From Helicobacter ailurogastricus (lineage in GTDB: Bacteria; Campylobacterota; Campylobacteria; Campylobacterales; Helicobacteraceae), in contig NZ_CDMG01000002.1 of NCBI RefSeq assembly GCF_001282945.1, positions 275,039 to 339,038 of the forward strand: a stretch of 64,000 bases of DNA. The letters are read 5' to 3'. Under the pieces are notes generated by a model that was not told the DNA's origin, did no database searches, and worked only from the letters and a program-made list of their open reading frames with translations. The translations under genes and the position numbers were made by a program. Positions 8,368 to 18,591 of the stretch are shown here, piece after piece (position 1 is the stretch's first letter; each line of letters opens with the position of its first letter).

Positions 8368-9834
8368 TTAAATGTAATTGGGCGCGTCATTGGCAAATAA
8401 AATTAAATCTTTAGCAAAGGTGATGGTTTGCAAAACTTGCTCTAGTTGGCTTTTATCGCGCAAGAACACCTTTTGGGGTCTGCTTAAATGTTGGGTGAAT
8501 AAATCCGCGTTGAGCTCTCCTGTAACCACCACAATGTCAAACACTTCTTCGATGGCTTGGGCTAAAGTGGCATTGGATTCTTCATCGCTTTCAACCAGCC
8601 CGGGTGTTACAATCACCTTGCGTCCGGGGTATAAGCTTGCCAAACGCACGCTCTCTAGCATGCCCTTTAAATTGCCATTAAAGCCGTCATCGATGATGAA
8701 TTTATCGTTGAGGTGCAAGGGGTGTAAGCGGTGGGGGACGGGTTTTAATTTAGACACGAGCCTTTGCAACTGGGCGGCGGGGATTTCAAAATAACGCCCG
8801 ATTAAAACGGCTAGGGCGATGTTATCCACATTAAACGCCCCTAAAATTTTGGTTTCAAAGGCGAGCCACTGGTTGTCTAAAAAGAGCTCAAAGCTGGTCC
8901 CCTCTAAAGTGGCGCTCACCGCACGCACTTGTCCGGGGTAGGGCTGGATTTGCCCCTCTAGCCCGGCGTAAAAAGGCTCTAGAGGGTTTTTTTCATGGCA
9001 AAAAGCGCGAATGAGGCGGGGGGATTGCAAAATCTCGGCTTTGGTGGCGTAGATGGTTTCCATATTTTTAAAATATTCAATGTGTTGGTTACCGATCTCT
9101 GCGATGATGGCGTAGTGGTGGGCTAGAAGCTTAGAGATGGCTTTGATGTCGTCCTTTTGGCGCGCCCCGGCCTCGGCGATGTAAAGCGTTGCGCTCTCTT
9201 CAAGGTTGTTGTTGATGTCTTGACTTAAGCCTAAAAGCGTATTGACGCTGTCAAGGGAGCTGTAAATCGTGAATTTGCCCTGCAACATTTGGTAGAGGTA
9301 GTTTTTTACGCTAGTTTTGCCAAAACTGCCCGTGATGGCGATGATTTGTAGGTCTTTCATGCGCCTTAATTTGTCTTTAGCAAGGCGTACATACCCTTGG
9401 GCAATCAACGCCTCAAAGGCTTTGTAAGCGATATGCACGAGAGCGATCAACAAGAGATACAACCAAAAAAAGCTTTGGTTGTAGGCGTGGGCCAAAAGCG
9501 CATCCACAGACAAGAAAAGCAACAAAAGGGTGAAAAAACGCACCACGCGGGGGGTGAAAACGAGGGGCTTGTCTAAACGAGCGCGCCAAAACAAGAGAGC
9601 CGGCAACTGCACCCCCCCCACAAAGACGATAAAGGCCAAATCCCAATGTTTTAGCTGTGTGATGACAAAGACAGCAAGGGGCAAAAGGGCGTGGTAGATG
9701 TGCCAACGGCGTTTGTGGTGCTTGGTGAGCACCCTAGAAAAGCTGTAATTATACCACTGCAACAAAGTGATCAAGTAGTAATTTAGCCCCAACACAAAAC
9801 CCCAAAGCACCACCCATTTTAAAGTGTCTAGCAT
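8368..9834 (-). CDS. murF: UDP-MurNAc-tripeptide--D-Ala-D-Ala ligase MurF
   Basis: A 488-residue ligase adding D-Ala-D-Ala to the UDP-MurNAc tripeptide in peptidoglycan precursor synthesis. The Mur-ligase P-loop GSFGKTSVKNYL, the EAGARQKDDI segment, the PVPHRL motif and DDGFNGN are visible. The N-terminal 140 or so residues are unusually hydrophobic, with several membrane-like stretches (for example WVVLWGFVLGLNYYL and LLALVHIAYKAF-type segments). Such an extension is absent from classical soluble MurF but is, as I recall, usual in Helicobacter MurF. The start overlaps the upstream hydrolase stop by 7 bases. D-Ala-D-Ala would come from ddl two genes upstream, giving a coherent peptidoglycan operon. 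Confidence 0.94.
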   Translation of the reverse strand: MLDTLKWVVLWGFVLGLNYYLITLLQWYNYSFSRVLTKHHKRRWHIYHALLPLAVFVITQLKHWDLAFIVFVGGVQLPALLFWRARLDKPLVFTPRVVRFFTLLLLFLSVDALLAHAYNQSFFWLYLLLIALVHIAYKAFEALIAQGYVRLAKDKLRRMKDLQIIAITGSFGKTSVKNYLYQMLQGKFTIYSSLDSVNTLLGLSQDINNNLEESATLYIAEAGARQKDDIKAISKLLAHHYAIIAEIGNQHIEYFKNMETIYATKAEILQSPRLIRAFCHEKNPLEPFYAGLEGQIQPYPGQVRAVSATLEGTSFELFLDNQWLAFETKILGAFNVDNIALAVLIGRYFEIPAAQLQRLVSKLKPVPHRLHPLHLNDKFIIDDGFNGNLKGMLESVRLASLYPGRKVIVTPGLVESDEESNATLAQAIEEVFDIVVVTGELNADLFTQHLSRPQKVFLRDKSQLEQVLQTITFAKDLILFANDAPNYI

Positions 9835-10565
9835 ACTTCACCCCACTCTTTTAAACATTGCAAATATGCCCCCTCCACTTGCGCCCCCTGTTTGAGAAAA
9901 AAGTAATGATCCCCTTTTAAAGCCACAAAGCAGTTTATCGGCACTAAAGAAGCGATTTGTTGCCCGGCATGTAGGGGCGTGGCTGTGTCCTCTTGCCCCC
10001 ATAAAATCAGGGTCTTTTTGGCGCAGGCTTTAAACTCGGGGCTAAAATCCTGCTGCACCGTGTATTTGAAGGTTTCATACATAGCGGGATTGAGGTTGTC
10101 TGCATCCTTGCTTTTAAGCAGGCTCAGGGCTTTTTTAAGCCCAACAGATTTTAAGGCTTTGGCAAATTTGATTTTCAAACGGGTGTTGAAGGGCTTTGGC
10201 ATTAAAATCCCCGCACTGCTAAGAAGGATGAGATAAAGGCTCTCACACAGCAGGGCGACCTTGCCCCCGAAGCTGTGTCCCATGGCGGTGTCGATCTGTA
10301 CTTGCAAAGAGTGGCAAAACGCATCTATGATCTTGGCGTAATCTAGGGGGGTTAAAAAGGTGTCATTGGGGCTCTTGCCAAAGCCGGGCAGGTCTAAATA
10401 AAAGTGGTTAAACGCCTTAAAGTAGGGCTTAAAAGCCATTTGCATCAGCTCCTTAGAGCTCCCCCAGCCGTGCAAAATGAGAAGGTTTTTAGGGGCTTTG
10501 TTGTCGCAAAAATCGTAGGCGATTTCAAAATCTAGCCCCTTATAGCAGATTGTACGCTTGGCCAT
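9828..10565 (-). CDS. Alpha/beta-hydrolase
   Basis: About 245 residues with a full alpha/beta-hydrolase core: oxyanion segment LHGWGSS, nucleophile elbow GHSFGG, catalytic Asp in WGQEDTATP and catalytic His in KGDHYFF. It has no signal peptide, so it is cytoplasmic. ATG 10565 overlaps the ddl stop (TGATG), so the two are translationally coupled. The ddl-hydrolase-murF order is, from memory, the same in H. pylori, where the protein has been annotated by similarity to aromatic ring-cleavage hydrolases. A real substrate is unknown, and an esterase role is equally possible. Confidence 0.85.
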   Translation of the reverse strand: MAKRTICYKGLDFEIAYDFCDNKAPKNLLILHGWGSSKELMQMAFKPYFKAFNHFYLDLPGFGKSPNDTFLTPLDYAKIIDAFCHSLQVQIDTAMGHSFGGKVALLCESLYLILLSSAGILMPKPFNTRLKIKFAKALKSVGLKKALSLLKSKDADNLNPAMYETFKYTVQQDFSPEFKACAKKTLILWGQEDTATPLHAGQQIASLVPINCFVALKGDHYFFLKQGAQVEGAYLQCLKEWGEVC

Positions 10566-11608
10566 CACTTGGCTTTTTGGATTTGGTTAATGTAGTTATA
10601 GGTGATGGGGATGGGGGTGGGCTTGGGTAAATCGATGTGGGCTAGGACATGGGCAAAGTCTTCAAAGAGATAGTGGGCCAAACTGCCCGGAATGGGGTTG
10701 ATCTCGTTTAAAAACACCTCTCCCTCAATCACAAAAAAATCGCAGCGGATGATCGCCCCCACAAACAGTGGATCGTAAAGGGCTTTAAACAGGGCGTGCA
10801 TTTTTTTCTCTAAGGCGGGGCTAAGGTCGGCTTTAGAAACCTTATCAGTGCGCGCAAAGTCCAAATACTTTTCCTCAAAGCCCAAAAAGTCTTTCTTTTG
10901 GGGCTCTTCAATGGTGGAGAAAACAAACGCGCTCTCCCCCTTGTCTTGGATTTTACACCCGGCTAGGTTGTATTCTTTGACCCCCTTTTTAAAAGGCTCG
11001 ATGAGTACTTGGCTGTCAAACTCAAAGACCTCATCTAAGCCAAAAGCAATGTCTCGCTCCTCTTGAATCACCCTAATGCCTATGGAGCTGCCTAGGCGGT
11101 TGGGTTTGGCGATTAAAGGGTAGTCCATGTGCTTTAAGGCGGTGCCATCGTGGTGTTCTAAGAAAACATAGGGCAGCGTGTTTAGCCCCTTTTCTTTGGC
11201 AAGCATTTTTGTAAAGTGTTTGTTAAAACTAAGCACGCTAGCCTCCACTCTAGGGCCGATAAAGCGCACGCCAAAAAAGTCTAACAAAGAAGCGAGTTTG
11301 CCATCCTCCCCATCTGCTCCGTGGATTAAATTAATGAGCGTGTTGAAGATAACTTTTTTAGAGCCAAGCAAGCCTTGCGTGTAGAAGCCATGCATTTTTA
11401 AGGACAATTCGGGGCATTTCTTATACTGCCCGCTAGAAAAGAGTTGTGAGCGCATGTCTTTAGGCTCGATCAAATAAAATTTATGCGCCCCATCTAAAAA
11501 AATAAAAACCTTGATCCGCTCTCTTAGCACCTCTTTGAGCGCAATGGCACTCACGATGCTGATTTCATGTTCAAAACTCTTGCCCCCAAATAATAGCCCG
11601 TAATCCAC
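10565..11608 (-). CDS. ddl: D-alanine--D-alanine ligase Ddl
   Basis: A 347-residue ATP-grasp enzyme joining two D-Ala for peptidoglycan. Visible: FGGKSFEHEISIVSA at the N-terminus, NLIHGADGEDGKLASLLD, AKPNRLGSSIGI (ATP binding), and the metal-binding ...FLNEINPIPGS block near the end. The start is GTG 11608, preceded by AAGGA at five bases. A TATAAT box lies 45 bases upstream, so ddl leads the ddl-hydrolase-murF-HIT-prs-purA run. Confidence 0.96.
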   Translation of the reverse strand: MDYGLLFGGKSFEHEISIVSAIALKEVLRERIKVFIFLDGAHKFYLIEPKDMRSQLFSSGQYKKCPELSLKMHGFYTQGLLGSKKVIFNTLINLIHGADGEDGKLASLLDFFGVRFIGPRVEASVLSFNKHFTKMLAKEKGLNTLPYVFLEHHDGTALKHMDYPLIAKPNRLGSSIGIRVIQEERDIAFGLDEVFEFDSQVLIEPFKKGVKEYNLAGCKIQDKGESAFVFSTIEEPQKKDFLGFEEKYLDFARTDKVSKADLSPALEKKMHALFKALYDPLFVGAIIRCDFFVIEGEVFLNEINPIPGSLAHYLFEDFAHVLAHIDLPKPTPIPITYNYINQIQKAK

Positions 11609-11652
11609 TTGTATCCTTTTATCAGAACCAAAAGCCTGCTAGACAAAGCCTC

Positions 11653-11658
11653 ATTATA
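11653..11658 (-). promoter_or_regulatory. -10 box for the ddl-murF-prs run
   Basis: A perfect TATAAT on the minus strand (GTGTATAATG, also an extended -10 TGTG-type context) lies 45 bases upstream of the ddl GTG and is divergent from the prmC promoter at 11711. Confidence 0.55.
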
Positions 11659-11710
11659 CACAAATCTATTAAAAATATGCCTCTTAAACATGTCTAAGGT
11701 TGTTTTAGGG

Positions 11711-11716
11711 TACAAT
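11711..11716 (+). promoter_or_regulatory. -10 box for prmC
   Basis: TACAAT after a T-rich stretch (TTTTAGGGTACAATGG) predicts a transcript start near 11723 and an untranslated leader of about 80-120 bases before prmC. Confidence 0.45.
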
Positions 11717-11790
11717 GGCAAGCTAAATTTTAAAATAGGGTGCCAGTGGTGTTTTGCAATAAAGATCAGACCTCTTCTGCGCTTGGGTTT

Positions 11791-11804
11791 AGGAGGCGTG
11801 TGTG
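11791..11804 (+). promoter_or_regulatory. Strong Shine-Dalgarno and alternative GTG start of prmC
   Basis: AGGAGG at 11791-11796 is followed five bases later by GTG 11802, in frame with prmC. It is the best ribosome site in this leader and competes with the homology-favoured ATG at 11844. Confidence 0.5.
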
Positions 11805-11843
11805 TGCCCGCTAAAGACCACCCACGAGGCCAGTCCGCTCAAC

Positions 11844-12671
11844 ATGAATATCTCAAAAGCCCTCCACGAAGCCAAGAAGGTGCTTAGAAACAGGGGGGTG
11901 CGCAACGCTTTAGAGTCTGAATTACTTTTAAGTTATGTTTTGGGGGTGGATCGGGTGTATTTACACATCCACGCCCAAGAAGAGTTGGAGGAATTTGCTT
12001 TCGAGCGTTTCATGCATATGGTCAGAGTCCGCGCTAAGGGCCGCCCCATTGAATACATCACCAACGAAGTGAGCTTTTATGGGCGGACCTTTTTTGTCGA
12101 TGAACGGGTGTTAATCCCTAGGCCTGAGACAGAGATTCTAGTCGGCCAAGCCTCAAAACTCATCCAAGATTACGGCATTAAAAATGTGGTGGAAGTAGGG
12201 ATTGGCAGCGGGGTGATCGCTGTGAGTTTGGCGATGGCAAATCCTAAAATCTCCATTTTAGCCACCGACATTTCTATGGATGCCCTAGAGGTGGCGAGCA
12301 TGAATATCAGCACCTTTAATTTGCAAGAGCGCATCGAATTGTTCCAAACCTCACTCCTAGAAGGCGTGGATATTAAAGCCCGTACCCTTGTGGTGAGCAA
12401 CCCCCCCTATGTCCCCCTAGATTACCCCCTAGATGAATCTGTGCGCTACGAGCCAGAGATCGCGCTGTATGGGGGAGAGGATGGCGATGAGATTTTAAAA
12501 GTGCTGATCGATGAAGCCGCAAGCAAGCGGGTAAAGTATCTAGCCTGCGAGATGGGCTACAACCACAAGGCCTCTTTAAACGAGCATTTGGGCGTGCAAA
12601 AGTATTACCCCAATTTTTACACCGACTACGCCGGGCTAGATCGGGGTTTTGTCGCCACTAGACAAATCTAA
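11844..12671 (+). CDS. prmC: Release factor glutamine methyltransferase PrmC
   Basis: About 275 residues. It methylates the Gln of the GGQ motif in RF1/RF2 with SAM. The helical N-terminal domain, VEVGIGSGVIAV (SAM motif I; the usual first Gly pair is GIG), and the catalytic signature NPPYVPL with SVRYEPEIALYGGEDG are all visible. ATG 11844 aligns with the usual family start (MNISKALHEAKKVL) but lacks a close Shine-Dalgarno. An in-frame GTG at 11802, which follows AGGAGG by five bases, would add 14 residues and may be the true start. It converges with nspC, with a 4-base overlap. Confidence 0.92.
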   Translation: MNISKALHEAKKVLRNRGVRNALESELLLSYVLGVDRVYLHIHAQEELEEFAFERFMHMVRVRAKGRPIEYITNEVSFYGRTFFVDERVLIPRPETEILVGQASKLIQDYGIKNVVEVGIGSGVIAVSLAMANPKISILATDISMDALEVASMNISTFNLQERIELFQTSLLEGVDIKARTLVVSNPPYVPLDYPLDESVRYEPEIALYGGEDGDEILKVLIDEAASKRVKYLACEMGYNHKASLNEHLGVQKYYPNFYTDYAGLDRGFVATRQI

Positions 12672-13867
12672 TTGCGCTCTTTATAATCTGCGTACCCAAA
12701 ACTCTTTAGAAGTTTAAACGTCTCTCCCTCTAAAAGCCCCAAAGCGGGCAGGGCGATCCCATTAAAGGTGTTGTTTTTAACGATTGTGTAGTGCAACATG
12801 TCTTCAAAAATCAAGCGATCGCCCACGCTTAAAGGGCTTTTAAAGCGATAGGGCCCTGTGTAATCGCCCGCCAAACAACTTGTCCCCCCTAGCATCACGC
12901 CCCCTTGTGGGTCAATCTCTGCCCTTTCGATGCCTGCTGTACTTAAGTGCAAGACTTGTGGGGTGTAGGGCATCTCTAAACAATCTGGCATGTGATTAGC
13001 CACGCTGATGTCTAAAATGGCAATGTCTTTTTCATTATGGACGATGTCTATAACGCTGGCGAGCAAAAAGCCTGTCTGCCAACCCACCGCCTCCCCGGGC
13101 TCTAAAAAAATGTCTTGGATGTGCGGGTGCTTGGTCCTAAAGTCGTGAATGGTGCTTTTAAGCACCTCTAAATTATAGCCCTCTTTGCTGAGGTGTTGCC
13201 CGCCTCCAAAGTTCATCCACTCCATTTTTTCAATCACCCCGCCAAAGTGCCCCTCAACATGCTTTAAAGTTTCTTGCAAGGCGGGCGCGTCTTGTTCGCA
13301 ATGGGTGTGGAAGTGTAGGCCACTAATGCCCTCTAACCCGCACTGCATGATCCCCTTTTCAAAAGTCTGCGGGGGGATTCCCAAACGGCTAAAAGGGGTG
13401 CAGGGGTTGTAGATGGCAGGATGCACCTCACTATAAAGGGGATTGATTCTAAGGCCCATTTTAATGGGGGAGAGTCCTAAATTATGGAGTTTTTGGTTTT
13501 TGAGTAGGATGGTGCTTTTATAGCGTTGGTATTGGCTAAAAGAGTTGAAGATAATATGCGAGGCGATGGGCAAGATTTGTTGCATGTCGCTCTCTTTATA
13601 CCCGGGGCTAAAAACGCAAATCTCCTTCCCGCTCTCCCTCGAGCCAAATTCCTCATAAGCGAGCACCGCCTCATACACCCCACTCGCACAACACCCCCAC
13701 AAGCTCGCCCTCACCCACTCAAAGCAACGCCAAAAGGCAAAGCCCTTGAGGGCAAGTAAAATTTTTATCTGCGCCTCTTGTTGTACCCGCTCTAGCAAGG
13801 CTAAATTCGCCTTGAGCTTGTTTAAATCTAAAACATAACAAGGGGAGGGAATCGCGTTGTAATCCAT
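12668..13867 (-). CDS. nspC: Carboxynorspermidine decarboxylase NspC
   Basis: A 399-residue PLP enzyme of the alanine-racemase-fold decarboxylases. It removes CO2 from carboxy(nor)spermidine in the alternative spermidine pathway common in Campylobacterota. The N-terminal Schiff-base lysine region KILLALKGFAFW, SGLHFHTHCEQ, WMNFGGGQHL, FLEPGEAVGW and the late GGTSCLAGDY (catalytic Cys) blocks fit NspC. The ATG overlaps the cheV stop by one base. The partner dehydrogenase (CASDH) is not in this window. Confidence 0.95.
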   Translation of the reverse strand: MDYNAIPSPCYVLDLNKLKANLALLERVQQEAQIKILLALKGFAFWRCFEWVRASLWGCCASGVYEAVLAYEEFGSRESGKEICVFSPGYKESDMQQILPIASHIIFNSFSQYQRYKSTILLKNQKLHNLGLSPIKMGLRINPLYSEVHPAIYNPCTPFSRLGIPPQTFEKGIMQCGLEGISGLHFHTHCEQDAPALQETLKHVEGHFGGVIEKMEWMNFGGGQHLSKEGYNLEVLKSTIHDFRTKHPHIQDIFLEPGEAVGWQTGFLLASVIDIVHNEKDIAILDISVANHMPDCLEMPYTPQVLHLSTAGIERAEIDPQGGVMLGGTSCLAGDYTGPYRFKSPLSVGDRLIFEDMLHYTIVKNNTFNGIALPALGLLEGETFKLLKSFGYADYKERN

Positions 13868-14838
13868 TAGGCGGGTTTAACTTGCATGAATTGTTTCACG
13901 ATGCGCTCGACATCTTTAGGGTTAGACTTCGAGATAAAGTCATCGGCATGCAAAGAGCGCGCCATTTCCTCATTGCTGCTCCCGCTCATGGAGGAATTGA
14001 CCACAATGGGGATATTGATGGTGCGCTGGTCTGATTTTGCTCGTCTTATCACCTCAAACCCGCTCGCCTCGGGCATTTCTAAGTCGGTGATGATAAGGCC
14101 CACTTCCTCGACAAGAGTCTCTGGGTTGAAGAGATAATCTAAGAGCTGTTGGCCATTGATGAAGTCTAAATGCTTGATGCCTAACCTGTCTAAAATCGCT
14201 TGCATGGTTTTTAAGACGCTTGGCGAGTCGTCTGCCAAGAGCACGATTTTATCGCTGTAAAGTTGGCTCAATTGGTCTAATTCCTCGTGGCTTTCTTGTT
14301 CGATCCAAGGGAAGACATCCACCAACATTTTTTCAATATCCACCACCTGCACCAACCGTCCATCAAAGTAGCGGGTACGGCTGACTAATTTAGAATTGCC
14401 CGTGTTGCCCCCCACGCCCGCACTCTGCTCGATCTCCGTCCATTTCTTATTGAGGATGCGATCCGCCTCATAGATGCGCACTCCAATCGTCCAGCGCGAG
14501 AACTCGCAAATCATCACAATCTCATCGCCATTTTCCGCCTTTTCAATGCGGTAAGGGCGCAAATCCCGCTGTTTGTTCGCGCTGTCATAGTAAAACCACT
14601 TTTTCATGTCAATCAAGGGGATGGTGAGCTCCCTGATGATGATGAGCCCCTCGACTAGAGAATTAGGCTCGTGGCTGATGATGGTTAAACTCCCATTGTA
14701 CTTCACCACCTCGCGGATTTTAAAGACATTGACGGCGTATAAATCCTTGTTCTTGCCTAAGCGAAAGCAGAGCAGCTGCAACTCATTGTTCTTATGCAGG
14801 CTCGTAACTTGGTCAATGTGGGCTAAGTTGTTGGGCAT
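13867..14838 (-). CDS. cheV: Chemotaxis coupling protein CheV (CheV1-like)
   Basis: A 323-residue CheW-receiver fusion. Residues about 1-170 are the CheW-like coupling domain (ELQLLCFRLGKNKDLYAVNVFKIREVV..., SLVEGLIIIRELTIPLIDMKKW). Residues about 190-320 are a receiver domain with acidic pair LLADDSPS, phosphoacceptor in LIITDLEMPE, and a late Lys in FISKSNP. It links chemoreceptors to CheA and can be phosphorylated. The pairing cheV-nspC is, as I recall, the CheV1 locus of H. pylori. A TATAAT box lies just upstream. Confidence 0.94.
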   Translation of the reverse strand: MPNNLAHIDQVTSLHKNNELQLLCFRLGKNKDLYAVNVFKIREVVKYNGSLTIISHEPNSLVEGLIIIRELTIPLIDMKKWFYYDSANKQRDLRPYRIEKAENGDEIVMICEFSRWTIGVRIYEADRILNKKWTEIEQSAGVGGNTGNSKLVSRTRYFDGRLVQVVDIEKMLVDVFPWIEQESHEELDQLSQLYSDKIVLLADDSPSVLKTMQAILDRLGIKHLDFINGQQLLDYLFNPETLVEEVGLIITDLEMPEASGFEVIRRAKSDQRTINIPIVVNSSMSGSSNEEMARSLHADDFISKSNPKDVERIVKQFMQVKPA

Positions 14839-14866
14839 CCTCTTCCTTTAGCTTGCAAATGCTCTA

Positions 14867-14872
14867 ATTATA
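14867..14872 (-). promoter_or_regulatory. -10 box for cheV-nspC
   Basis: TATAAT on the minus strand (GTTATAATTAG) is 29 bases upstream of the cheV ATG, immediately after the ychF stop. Confidence 0.5.
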
Positions 14873-14878
14873 ACACAG

Positions 14879-15979
14879 CTAAACATTGAATCTAAAGTGC
14901 ATCACATCGCCATCTTGCACGATGTAATCCTTGCCCTCCACACGCAAAGCCCCTTTAGCCTTAGCCCCCGCCTCTCCCCCATAGGCGATAAAATCTTTAT
15001 AAGCGATCGTTTCAGCCTTGATAAAGCCCTTTTCAAAGTCTTTATGAATCACCCCGGCCGCTGTAGGCGCGCTAGAGCCCTTAACGATCGTCCAAGCCCG
15101 AACCTCTTTGACCCCAGCGGTAAAATAACTCATCAACCCCAAAGCCTCAAAACCTAGCTTAATGATTTGATCCAACCCACTCGATTCTGCGCCCAAACTT
15201 TGCAAAAACTCCAACGCCTCACTCTCTTCCATGCTAACCAGCTCTTCTTCCAACTTAGCACACAAAGCCACAAAGCCCGCCCCTCTACCAGTAGCCAACT
15301 CCTGCACTTTTAAGGCGTGGTCATTCAAGCCACTTAAGCGCGCCTCATCCACATTTGCCACAAAAATGACCTCTTTTACGCTCAAAAAGCGCAACTCTTG
15401 ATTTAAAGCAATAAAGGCAGGGTGCTCTCTATCTTTAAAGCTGCTAGCGGGTTTGAGCTCGTTTAAGTGGGCTAGAAGGGCGTTGGCAATCTCTAGGCTA
15501 GCTTGGGCTTCTTTGCTGGTTTTGGCAAGTTTGGCAAGCTTTTCTAGGCGTTTTTGCAAGGTCTGTATATCAGCTAAAATCAATTCTACTTCAATGGTTT
15601 CAATGTCGCTTAAAGGGTTGACCTCTCCGCTCACATGCGTGACATCCTCGTCCTCAAAACAACGCACCACATGCAAAATCACGGCGCACTCTTTGACATG
15701 GGCTAAAAACTGATTGCCCAAGCCCTCGCCCGCACTCGCCCCCTTGATGAGCCCCGCAATATCGACAAACTCCACGCTGGAGTGCTGGATTTTCTCGGGC
15801 TTAACGATGTCTGCCAACGCCTTTAAGCGGGCATCGGGGACATCTACGATCGCCTTATTGGGGTCAATGGTGCAAAAGGGGTAGTTTGCACTCTGCGCGT
15901 TGGCACTCTTGGTGAGCGCATTGAATAAACTAGACTTACCCACATTGGGCAAGCCCACGATGCCAATAGAGAGCCCCAT
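14879..15979 (-). CDS. ychF: Redox-regulated ATPase YchF
   Basis: A 366-residue Obg-family P-loop protein associated with ribosomes. The Walker A GLPNVGKSSLFNALT is at the N-terminus, and DIAGLIKGAS is the switch II region. The G4 position reads NVDE instead of NKxD, the known reason YchF prefers ATP to GTP. A C-terminal TGS-like domain ends KDYIVQDGDVMHFRFNV. The start abuts the pepA stop, so it is at the end of the folD-to-ychF run. Confidence 0.97.
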   Translation of the reverse strand: MGLSIGIVGLPNVGKSSLFNALTKSANAQSANYPFCTIDPNKAIVDVPDARLKALADIVKPEKIQHSSVEFVDIAGLIKGASAGEGLGNQFLAHVKECAVILHVVRCFEDEDVTHVSGEVNPLSDIETIEVELILADIQTLQKRLEKLAKLAKTSKEAQASLEIANALLAHLNELKPASSFKDREHPAFIALNQELRFLSVKEVIFVANVDEARLSGLNDHALKVQELATGRGAGFVALCAKLEEELVSMEESEALEFLQSLGAESSGLDQIIKLGFEALGLMSYFTAGVKEVRAWTIVKGSSAPTAAGVIHKDFEKGFIKAETIAYKDFIAYGGEAGAKAKGALRVEGKDYIVQDGDVMHFRFNV

Positions 15980-17431
<1,452 letters not shown>

Positions 17432-17434
17432 TTA

Positions 17435-18034
17435 CTATTGAATTTCTTGGATTTTTTTATCCATCTTCTTGGTGTGGGATTGAAAATACCACACGACAAA
17501 CCCTACAGTCACCAACAATATTAGTATAAGAAGGTAAGGATAATGCTTAATCAACCTCAACAAATTAAAAAGTTGTTCGCCAAAACACCACGCCAATAAA
17601 ATCGTGATCGAAGCCCACACAAAGGCACTTAAAAGGTTGATGGCGGCGAATTTAAAGGCGTTGTAGCGGGTAAGGCCTATGCTAATGGGGATGATGGTGC
17701 GCATGCCATACATGTAGCGCTGGATGAAGATCACAAACCAGCCGTATTTTTGCAAGAGCAAATGCGCCAAGGCTAATTTGCGCCGCTGTTTTTCTAGTTT
17801 TTTATTTAAATAGGTCTTGCTGGTGCGCCCGATATAAAAATACATTTGATCTCCGCTAAAACCCCCAAGGGCGGCTACGCTGATGGCCAAAAACACATTC
17901 ATATGCCCCGCGTAGCACGCCATGCCTGCTAAAATCAAGCCGATCTCGCCCTCTAAAATGCTCCAAAAAAATAAAATGACATAGCCCCAGTTAGCGGCGT
18001 AATTGTTCCACAACTCTAAAATATAGGCTTCCAT
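17435..18034 (-). CDS. DedA-family membrane protein
   Basis: A 199-residue inner-membrane protein of the DedA/SNARE-associated (VTT) family. Typical features are the N-terminal ILEGEIGLILAGMACYAG segment, the central GGFSGDQMYFYIGR motif with its acidic and Arg residues, FIQRYMYGMRTIIPISIGL, and a C-terminal transmembrane pair. Family members are implicated in lipid-carrier recycling and in proton-gradient-dependent envelope maintenance. The particular substrate here is unknown. It lies 2 bases after apt. Confidence 0.92.
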   Translation of the reverse strand: MEAYILELWNNYAANWGYVILFFWSILEGEIGLILAGMACYAGHMNVFLAISVAALGGFSGDQMYFYIGRTSKTYLNKKLEKQRRKLALAHLLLQKYGWFVIFIQRYMYGMRTIIPISIGLTRYNAFKFAAINLLSAFVWASITILLAWCFGEQLFNLLRLIKHYPYLLILILLVTVGFVVWYFQSHTKKMDKKIQEIQ

Positions 18035-18036
18035 GC

Positions 18037-18585
18037 CTATTTGTCGTACTCCAGCACGCTAAAGGCGCTCACCCTCTCAGCGACTTTTTGCAAGCCCTCC
18101 AGCTCATTTAAAGAGATTAAAAAACACGCCTCCACGCAGTGGGCTTGTAATTTGTCTAAGAGCTCTAGACTCGCCAACGCCGTCCCACCTGTGGCGATCA
18201 AGTCATCAATCAGCACTACATGCGCGTCTTTAAGCTCTCTAAGCGCATCGGCGTGGATTTCTATGGTGTCTGCGCCATACTCTAGACTATAAGACGCGCT
18301 TAAGGTTTGGCAGGGCAGTTTGCCCTGTTTTCTAATCGGCACAAAGCCCGCTTGCAAAGCGTAGGCCAAAGCCGCGCCTAGAATAAACCCGCGTGCCTCA
18401 ATCCCGGCGACAAAATCCACGCCGTGCAATTTATAGCGATCCCTTAAAGCGTCTATGAGCATGCCAAAGAGCATGGAGTGGTTGATTAAGGGGGTGATGT
18501 CTTTGAATAAAACCCCGGGTTTGGGGTGGTCTTGCACTTCTCTAATGGCTTCTCTTAGTTGGGCTTTTAATTTTTGGCTAAACAT
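18037..18585 (-). CDS. apt: Adenine phosphoribosyltransferase Apt
   Basis: A 182-residue purine-salvage enzyme converting adenine + PRPP to AMP. The N-terminal FKDITPLI, the adenine-binding FVAGIEARGFILGAALAYAL and the PRPP signature VLIDDLIATGGTALA are visible. It uses PRPP made by the prs gene elsewhere in the window. It is tightly packed between dedA and the coiled-coil gene. Confidence 0.96.
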   Translation of the reverse strand: MFSQKLKAQLREAIREVQDHPKPGVLFKDITPLINHSMLFGMLIDALRDRYKLHGVDFVAGIEARGFILGAALAYALQAGFVPIRKQGKLPCQTLSASYSLEYGADTIEIHADALRELKDAHVVLIDDLIATGGTALASLELLDKLQAHCVEACFLISLNELEGLQKVAERVSAFSVLEYDK

Positions 18586-18591
18586 GATTCC

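Noticed and set aside
11609-11887. 92-codon plus-strand frame starting within the ddl promoter region
   Set aside because: It begins upstream of the prmC -10 box and ends inside prmC in another frame; no signal of coding.
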